From: Coffea arabica
Lineage: Eukaryota; Streptophyta; Magnoliopsida; Gentianales; Rubiaceae
DNA: 64,000 nt
NCBI RefSeq assembly: GCF_036785885.1
Contig: NC_092323.1
Span: forward strand, 8,750,501 to 8,814,500
Direction: 5' to 3'
The translations under genes and the position numbers were made by a program. Positions 55,801 to 64,000 of this stretch are shown in pieces. The notes beneath the pieces were generated by a model. That model was not told the DNA's origin. It saw nothing but the letters and a program-made list of their open reading frames with translations, and made no database searches. The stretch's first letter is position 1; each line of letters opens with the position of its first letter.

Positions 55801-58800
55801 GATCATGATGGATGCATAGCTAAGTTTGAACCAGCTGCTTACCACATCAGAAGTCTCAACCATAAAAACCTTCCTCCTTTGAAGATTAAATTAATAGAAA
55901 ATCGATATTAACCATTCACCAAGCCATACAAAGGAATCAATTCCCCCAAACATTCACTGTTAAGGCTCCAATTATGAAATTCAGCAACTCAAGAATCTAC
56001 TTTTCAAAATTTTTGAGATTAACACTGCAGCATAAATAAATATGCATAGTAACATTATTATGAAAAAACATTTTAATCGATTTCATCAAGTCATCCCGAC
56101 TTAAGGTGCTGCACATGACTTGCAACACACTTGCACCTTCATCCCCATCTTGCCCCTTGCAATATCTTCATGGACTAAAATGTCAATCATGAACTCTAAT
56201 TCTCATTGTCTTACTTTAATTATTTGTTATCACATCAGCTAATTCATCCAGAGAATAAAAAAATGAAACATAGCAAAAATAAAACAAGAGAATCGGAGGT
56301 TGCATAGCACTCCAGTTTTCTTGTTCTACCAGCTGATCTTTACCATAAGAAGATTAGAAGTCCTTTGCTGGTAAGTTGTTATTAAGATACTTTTCCAATT
56401 TCTAGCAAAAATGATATGAATGTTAACTGTCCTCCGCTAAAATTCTCACACACTTCTATATCACAGTGCAATATAAGAACTGAGAAAATCAGCATAACTA
56501 CCTTCTATCTTGATAATTGACAAGAGCAAGAACATTATTTGTGTCAGGCAAGCTAGTAGTGGCATATCTTGGGAAGCACCTAGGGTTGTTCAACCTTGTA
56601 CATACACCTAGGGCTGAAAACTGTACTAATCATACATCATCACAACACGCTAATGCAGTGATCAACATATAATGCATGAGTTCAAATAGTAAAGAAAAAA
56701 AACAAACATAGAGCTTTGTGCATGTTGGAAGCTGCATTAAATAGGAGGCCACTAAAAGAAGTAAGGAATGACATACATAGATGCCTACCTTAATCGCTCC
56801 TGTGTCCTATTCTTCCAGTATTCTGCTGTGACATGTGAATCTATCATTGCACCAGCAACAAATGGAAGGTGTTTTACATAATCCAAACTGAAGTAATGGC
56901 CCCGCATTTCATGGATCCACCACAAAGTTTTGGGGAGAACAAGATGAACTTTTTCCTTAAGAACAGCATCCAACCACTTTCCAGCCACAGCAGTGTTCAA
57001 AACCACCAGATCTGCTTTCAGTGCTATATTTACGGCCTCTTGGCTTCTCGCCGAGACAATCTGAGATGTAAAAGGGGAAAAGGTGAGCATACTGCTCAAC
57101 AGTGTTTGAACCTCATAAAATTAGCAACCAATGCATCAAGTATTTAGAAAAATTGATTCGTGTTGATAAGGCTGCATCTTATCCATCATAAAATTTTATT
57201 TACCAGAAACAATTATATTCGTGCAGAACGGAAATCTTTATTACCGTAACATATACTGAACCTTGTCACATTAGGAATGGAGAAAATAACGCTGGCAAAT
57301 TCATGGATTAATTACCTGATATATCAAGCGTATTGAAAAAAAATGCAAAGCATTTTGTTGAAATGGAAGGGGGAGGGAGAGTGATTGAACCAATTGAATA
57401 CATATACCTTTTTCCTCTTTGTAAAATTATATACAGATGTTTGCCACTGAGCTGACAGAAACGATATGACTAACTAAATATAACATTAGCAAACTCGAGA
57501 ACATCGAGCTCCATGCATTACTTTAGCAGGAAACCATGACGAAAACTTTGACAAACAGGTTAAAAACTAAAGAGGCAAAGACTGCATCCCTCAACAAGTA
57601 GACTCGCAAGAACTGTGAGATTTCATTGTCAAAAGATTTAAGGAATAAAATATGGAAATAAAGAAGATAGATATTGCAAAAAGAGCCATGTAAGGTAGCT
57701 GATTATAAGCACAGAAAGATTTTGCAACCTGCACTCCTCGAGTTAACATTTTGTGCTCCAAACTGTAGATGACACTGTCTGTTCCTGATGGTCTCTGGTT
57801 TGTAATCCATTGAACATCAGCACCAACACCTCGTAACAGAAAAGCCAGTTCCATCAGCAACAATGGTCCACCTACAGTGTGTTTCAGTAAATGGATTAGC
57901 TAGAGATAAAGTTACAGAGATACTAATAAATGACCGAAAGCCAGTAACTTGAATAAAAGACCAACATTAACCAATCAAAGCTGATTAAAAGACTGATTAA
58001 AAGACATGATAGGTCACATTTCCAGAAGGTTTATATTGTGGGAGGTGACAAGAATAAGCATAGAATGATTCTGTTGCAGGGGCACACTTAACCATATTCC
58101 AGATGTTTTTAGAGGACCTAAATGGAATAACTTTAAAAAATATCACTTAAGGCTGAAGAGCTGGTTTAGAATACATATTGTTTCCATGTTATTGCTATGG
58201 GTTTTAAGTCTCTCATTTGTTCATGTAGAACCCATCAAAGGAACTGAAAGCTATTATTATACCTGTCACTTTCATAATGTTGCTTCTAGGATTTATTATC
58301 CAGCAACTTCTGCCTACACACTTTACTTTTGAACAACCCCCTATAATCTCCATTCCTGGGCATTTACCTATATCCCTTTATATCCTTTATTTACCATTTC
58401 TGTTGCAATTACTGCAAATTGCACTATTAAGAAAGTCGCAATGGCAATTTATCACTTAAAACTTCAACAAACAATCACTTATGTGGTATCATATCAATAC
58501 CTTCATTTGGTTGTAACTTCTTCCCTAAGCGTACATAGCCAGTCCAGATTATCACATAAAATCTCATGCTATCTTTTTCAAGAAACATACACTTTATGCC
58601 AGTTCACAAACTGAAAAAAAAAAAAAGAGGTAATGAAACTCTAACAAAATCGAATGAAGCACGGAAGTTGCCAGAGAAAAAAAAAAGGGGGGGGGGTTTC
58701 ACCAGGACATACAGAATCATATCTCTAGTATCCTCTACTCAGAGCCCAAGTTTTGCTAGACCAAGACCTCAGTACTAAATGTGCATGATATCAATGGCAA

Positions 58801-59565
58801 TCCATGCATCAGCAAACGGTAACTGGATGGCTTGAAATTACATGCTGTTAACAACATCAGCCTTTTTCTCCTTGAATTTTTCATCTCTTACCTCCTATAT
58901 ATCATTTTTTTCCTACCTGACCTGTTATCCATCTTTGATCAATACAATATAATTTCCACTTGAAGGAAAAAGTTTTGCTGGATACATATATGTAATGCAC
59001 CAGCTAAAGAATTACTACTTGGCTAAATTTGCAATATATCAATAACAGCACCACAACTCAAAATCAACATTGAGTTAATTTTCTAATGAGAGATGAAAAT
59101 AACAGAGGGGAAGGGGCAAGCTCTTCTTACAAGATACCTAAAAAAACTCCAGTAACTCGAATTGAATCATTAAATATACATAATTCAGATTCTTGAGGAA
59201 ACAAAAAAGAGTTCTCTTTTTTTTTTTTGGTTCTTTTGTTGAAGAAGAGACGGACCTGAAAGAGAAAGCTCATGAGAGACAAGAAGCACGAGCTTAGACT
59301 TCATAAAACTAAGTGGGCTGGGAGACGGAGCTGCGGTAACAAAAGGCGGCCGCAGCGGTGGCGGTGAGACGGAGCTGAACTTCTTCTGGGAAGGCACAGC
59401 CACATCGTGACGGCAATCACAAGGGGTAGAATCCACGCCGATGCCGGACCTGATAATCAAAGCAACAGAAAACATCACCAGCACCATAATTAACATCATC
59501 CACCGCTTCCTGAGGAAAACAGAAGCCACGGAGGAGGACGACGGCGTCGGGTTGTGCTTGGCCAT
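52851..59565 (-). CDS. Membrane-anchored glycosyltransferase, GT4 family
   Basis: Seven exons: 59565-59256, 57871-57729, 57060-56789, 55545-55391, 54497-54235, 53312-53250 and 53111-52851, all in phase, giving 488 residues. The start is MAKHNPTPSSSS. A single membrane segment (about 22-39, WMMLIMVLVMFSVALII) after a short basic stretch marks a type II Golgi or ER protein, followed by a Pro/Ser-rich stem. The N-terminal GT-B domain begins LVLLVSHELSLSGGPLLLME, with the glycine-rich GGPLL loop of GT4 enzymes. The C-terminal domain has the EX7E motif at Glu385 and Glu393 (ARGECFGRITIEAMA) and then GTAAGGTQEIV, the sugar-nucleotide site. It is close to Arabidopsis At1g19710 and At1g75420 (from memory). 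Donor and acceptor are unknown. Introns are 0.1-1.4 kb. Confidence 0.9.
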
Positions 59566-61212
59566 CTCCGCCACTAGCAGTGCTTACACAAGCAACAATG
59601 TTAGGGATTGATGAGGGAATGAAAGGAGGGACTAATGGGTTAACTTTTTCAGGCATTTTAAGGGTGGGATTTCTGGTGGGGATAGGTGAATGGGAGAGAA
59701 CATTTGTCACTTGAGATATGGGAAAAGTGATGCCTCATCACTTTTTTTTCTTTAATTTTTCTTTTAACTTCCTGGGCCTGGGGTTTTTGCCTGGGTTTTT
59801 CCCATGTGGAAGGGAATTGAACTTTTTTTTTTTTTCCTTTTTTCTTTTGTCTGGGAATGGAAAGAATTTTGGCATTCAACTTTCGCTTTCCCACATTCGA
59901 GCAATGGACGAGACGAGGTTCGGCACGGCACTGCACTTAATTAGGGTGTGTTTAATTACACACATTCACTTGCTCTGCCTATAACCATCAATTTTGTGGT
60001 CTGATGATGAGAAAGACAAACTGGACCGAAATGCCCCGTCATTATGTTGCATCTGTGTCTCAAAGGAGTGATTTTATGACGTTTTTAGGTACCTTGGCTT
60101 AATTTGGCAATCAACACGAATCAATATTTATTTATTTTTAGGAGATTGCGGCCTTGCTTTTGGTTGTTTTAGACTTTACAAAATTTAAATTATAAAAATT
60201 GATTGTAAAATAATTAAATTTAGTAAAAACTGCATTTTAGGTGATTATAGATTTTAACTTTTTTAATCATTAAAAAATTTATAATCAAAATGCAAAAGTA
60301 ACAGAAAACATTAGAAAAATTGATTCAAAATTTATAATCAATTAAAATAAATTCAACTGAGAACAAGTCTACGGTACCATATATTTGTTCAAAAGTTACA
60401 TTGATTGACTTTTTATTTTTTATTATAGTGGTTGTTATGTAATAAATTTGTTTACTCTTTCTTCGAGTAGGTGTTCCTTATTAATTGATACTTATAATTA
60501 GCATCATAATAGTTTTATCAACTCTCGTCTCTCTGACATCCAATCTTTTTTTTCCTTTTAAATAACGATTAATTTATATGAATTGGTCATTATTTGAAAA
60601 TAGTTTTTTTTATTATGTTATAAATACAACCTCTATTTATTTATTTATCGTTCCAATGATTTTTTTATTTAATGTATGTCATATTACAAACATGCTATAG
60701 TGTTTTTAATAAATAATATTCCATCAAAAATATTTGGATACAAATTACGAAACGTTTTTAGTAGAATTGTTATAGATGTTCCTTGACAGAATTGTTATAA
60801 AGTAGTTCTTCAAACAAACACGTGTGACAAAGAAAATTTTGATCAATTGTAAATTTTCTTAATCCTGACATCATAAAAAGTTAAAAAAAAATTGTTTACT
60901 TGCCAGTGTATATATAAATAATATATCACATTTTCTTGAACACCAAAATAGACAACAGCTACTATTACAACTATTTGCTTGTGTTTATACATAGATCGTT
61001 AGTTGATCTTCATTCACTTATTTAGAAAGAAATAATAAAACCTGGTCAAACCAAAAAATAAAAAGTTTGGGCAGTATAGTCATTTTGATTGTCAGGAGGT
61101 TACCTGATGCATCGTTCTAGGGCGGTAATACGCCTTGGCTGGAACCCAACAGGCGTCTCTGGTTTGTCCGAGACGAAGGAGAAGAAGCAGCAGCTGAGCT
61201 GACTAATGAGTA
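59566..61212. other. Intergenic between divergent genes
   Basis: Promoter region of the glycosyltransferase (left) and of the right-hand gene. The middle (60100-61050) is highly AT-rich and partly A/T homopolymeric. No gene or clear element was found. Confidence 0.5.
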
Positions 61213-63781
61213 ATGGCCATGACAAACCCATCAACAGCTTCTGCTAACTCTATGCGTCATTTATTAATCGCTGTAATCGGAGGTAATCATTTAATAGCAG
61301 CTCTAAATCAACATTTTGTTGCAAAAGTTTCTTCTAATCTCGAAGCATTATTGGTTTTTTCCTCTGGTTTTGAGTATTTGTAATAACTCATACTTTTGTC
61401 GTCCTTTTTGCCTTTTGGGTTTTGTTCAGCAGTGGTCTTTCATGCTCTGGAAGCTGTTTCAGTGGTTGTACCAAGTACCAATTGCTATGCCCTAGACAAT
61501 TCCAGTCGCATTTATGATTTTGTATCCTGTTATATTAAATAAAGTTGCCCACTTTAAATCTTGTTATCTCTCATTATTAATTCCCATTAACGTATGATTA
61601 CCTTAAGTAATTATTTGGAGTAATTACGTCATGAAGCTTTCCGTGCACTATTTGTTTTCTCTCAAGTGATGAGTAGAGCAGCTGGATCGGATACCCTTTT
61701 CAGTATGATGGGAAGGTAATTTGTTCTAAGCTTTGCTCTGCTATATAATGCATATATAGGTCATAATCTGACGGGCTAGATATCTAATGGTTCCAAATAT
61801 ATGCAGGAAGCTGACTTGGTCGTGAGATTTTGTAAAGATGTCGAGACTAGATCACAAGCGGTACTATTGAACTTATCTTATTTGTCTAACTATGAGAGCA
61901 ATAATTAGACAGTTAATATTTCAGGGTCGATAATTGAATTGGACCCTTTTGTTTGCTATTCTATGTATGCTTATTTGCTTGCATATCTGATGCTGCAGAA
62001 ATGGCTGAACTGAATTTGATTATTGTACTTGTGACTGTAAACCGGCAGGGATATGTGGATTTTGGCAGATTTGACAAGTTAAATCAGTTTGTTGCTGCTT
62101 CTGGAAATTTTAAGTTTGTTCAAGTAAGCTGTGATTGCTGACCCAGGTTCTTAACAGTTTATCTCTTAAGCTGGAATAGGTGACTGTTTGTTTGGTTCTA
62201 GTTCTCAAATCTCCTGTCTGAGGTCATAAATACAGTCCACACTTGCCTGAATAGTCCTTACGCTTGTTCGCTTAGTTGTGCTGCAATTGATCCATCTCAT
62301 TTAACTCATTATGTATGATTACCAAGATAGGTAGATTAGCCTATCCAGTATGCCTTGCTGATGAAATCCTAGATGTGGAATTGGACTAACATAAGCAAAT
62401 TTAAAGTTTTTTCTCACTGTATACAGTCATTATGTGTGCATAGCCTTTGTGGATAGTGAATGTGTTCTGATTTGCTTAGTTCTTCTGCACATTCAGCAAT
62501 ATTATAATGGTGACTTAACGAGCTGTGAGCAAAGTTTTGATAAATTGGGACGCACAGCACAGGTCAGATCCATTGATACAATTATTAGTTACTATGTGTT
62601 TTTGTAACTTTGATTGCATTCTTTAAAATTTCAGTTTTAATAGCATGCCAACTGCTCTTAAGGAACGTTTTAAAAGTTTGTTCTTGTAAATTTTTCAGGT
62701 CAGCATCATATGCGGAAGTTGCCCAAATGGGCAATGTAAAGGTACTGAAATTTTGCATGTTAAGAAAGTTAGCACATTCTTGACATAGTCGTTCTATTTG
62801 GTTGTACTTTAGCATACATAAAATTTGCTAATGTTGTCAACATGAAGAGTCGTTTTGCCTTAAACGGGTTTCAGAAATGGTCTTACCACGGTGCTATAAG
62901 GATATTCCCAGAAGACTACCTTTCTAGCATATTCATTTTACTTGTTACAACTCTATAAAGATTTCAGTACCTTCTGCGAACTATCATACATCATAACTTA
63001 CACTACATAAATCAGCACTTAATGCACATGAGATATAAACTTCAGTGAATATCTTTGCCAGATTCAAGATAACCAATATTTGAGGATTTTTTTCTGTTTA
63101 TTCGTTTTCCTTTTCTCCTAAGTTGATTCCTATGAAAGCTGGACCATGGTGTACTTCTAGACTATCATGTTATGGCTATGGATTTTGTTCATCTATTTTT
63201 GTTTTCTTCCCAAGGCAGCTAATGACTTGTTGCAGAATGGATGATAGCTTGTCTTAGTGATGTTTTTATTTTCTATTGTGTGCTGATGTGTAAATGCATT
63301 AAACCCTGCTGCAAAGAGAAAATGGAGAGATGCATAGTGTTAGCAGAATAATATGTTTATGGATTGCAGCCCTTGAGTTTTATATTTAGAGTTTCCTGTG
63401 GTTTATAAATTTTCTAAAATTTATCTCAGGTGGTCTTGGATGCATATGTGATGTGACGTATGAGTCAAATTGCAGGTTTTTCTCATGATCTCCTGCTATT
63501 TAGCTTTTCCATTTTTTGGCTTTACATGCATTATACATAGCTGTTTCTGTTAAGGCAGTGCTCTTGTTGAACTTGCCATTCCATGTGAGAAACCGGGAGC
63601 ACGAGTATTTGAAGGCTATACAGTTGGTTTTCATCCACGTTCATGGGAGATTGTAAGAAGTTTCTCTTATTCTCAGTGACAAATGAATAATATTTCATCT
63701 TTGAGTAATTGATGTATGGAATCCTTAGGTGTACAATGGCATGACTCAATTAGGTTTTGAAAAGGCTCACAGCGAATTCAG
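61213..63781 (+). CDS. Conserved cysteine-rich secretory-pathway protein, unnamed, cut by the window end
   Basis: Ten exons of a longer gene: 61213-61282, 61430-61521, 61677-61715, 61807-61860, 62049-62123, 62497-62562, 62699-62741, 63430-63475, 63559-63652 and 63729-63781. The last donor shows that it continues. About 210 residues are visible. The N-terminus MAMTNPSTASANSMRHLLIA then VIGAVVFHALEAVSV looks like a signal peptide. The mature part has many cysteines (PSTNCYALD, ICGSCPNGQCKGG, LGCICDVTYESNC, IPCEKPG) and phrases such as SSWIGYPFQYDGK, GYVDFGRFDKLNQFV and VYNGMTQLGFEKAHSEF. I believe this is a plant-conserved lumenal or transmembrane family of unknown function, but I cannot name it. 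In-phase short exons make it a real gene. Confidence 0.8.
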
Positions 63782-64000
63782 GTACTGATTTTTCAGCTAT
63801 TGCCATTTGCTATCTCTTTTTTCATTATTCTGCAGTCTGCAGTGATCGTAAAGGAAATAAGTCCAGAAAGTATAAAATTTTTAACTTGGTCATATGTTTC
63901 CTTTGCAAATCTGGATCTATCATACTTCAACTTCTTCTTGCCACACTGGTGGTTGTTTTACATGAAGTTAGGTATCTATTGTTAGCTAAATTTAATCTCC

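Overview
This is plant nuclear DNA, almost certainly from a eudicot. It is AT-rich, with GT-AG introns, long intergenic spaces, many microsatellites and many small transposable elements. Every recognisable protein has a close counterpart in dicots. The dehydrin type, the SINEs and the hAT-like small elements would fit an asterid such as coffee (Rubiaceae), but the species call is only an inference.

Layout, left to right. 1-1.7 kb: a decayed hAT transposase fragment, a minus-strand SINE and a Stowaway-like MITE. 2.7-5.7 kb (+): an eight-exon TXNDC9/phosducin-like thioredoxin-fold protein. 7.2-10.4 kb (+): a CC-NBS-LRR immune receptor that is clearly ZAR1. 12.0-15.5 kb (-): a seven-exon bHLH110-like transcription factor, convergent with ZAR1. 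16.5-22.7 kb: gene-poor, with a Helitron-like element, a tRNA-His(GUG) gene, a hAT-like element with a SINE inserted at its very end, and a MITE candidate. 24.0-26.5 kb (+): a two-exon group C MAP kinase (MPK7-like). 28.9-29.9 kb (+): a group S1 bZIP gene whose leader carries the conserved sucrose-control uORF peptide. 32.3 kb: a short SINE copy. 33.6-37.8 kb (+): a UBE3D-type (HECT_2) E2-binding protein. 38.6-45.5 kb: gene-poor, with two non-autonomous hAT elements that keep their 8-bp target duplications and one SINE with an 18-bp duplication. 45.9-46.15 kb (+): a MIR169 hairpin behind a good TATA box. 47.7-48.4 kb (+): a Y2SK2 dehydrin with ABRE and DRE motifs upstream. 49.8-51.8 kb (-): an intronless PLS-class PPR-DYW protein (At5g44230-like). 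52.1-52.25 kb: an snRNA-type USE and TATA pair followed by two strong stem-loops. 52.85-59.57 kb (-): a seven-exon membrane-anchored GT4 glycosyltransferase. 61.2 kb to the end (+): the first ten exons of a conserved cysteine-rich secretory-pathway protein I cannot name, cut off by the window edge.

The genes are independent single units, as is normal for a plant chromosome, and there is no operon-like cluster. Several belong to stress and sugar signalling (ZAR1 immunity, MAPK, sucrose-controlled bZIP, miR169, dehydrin). I read this as ordinary mixture, not as a designed neighbourhood. The non-obvious items best supported by the sequence are the MIR169 precursor, the sucrose-control uORF2 and the set of small elements whose target-site duplications can be read directly. 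I did not find convincing evidence of a wholly new biological system. The most open questions are the USE/TATA/stem-loop unit at 52.2 kb and the unnamed cysteine-rich gene at the right end.
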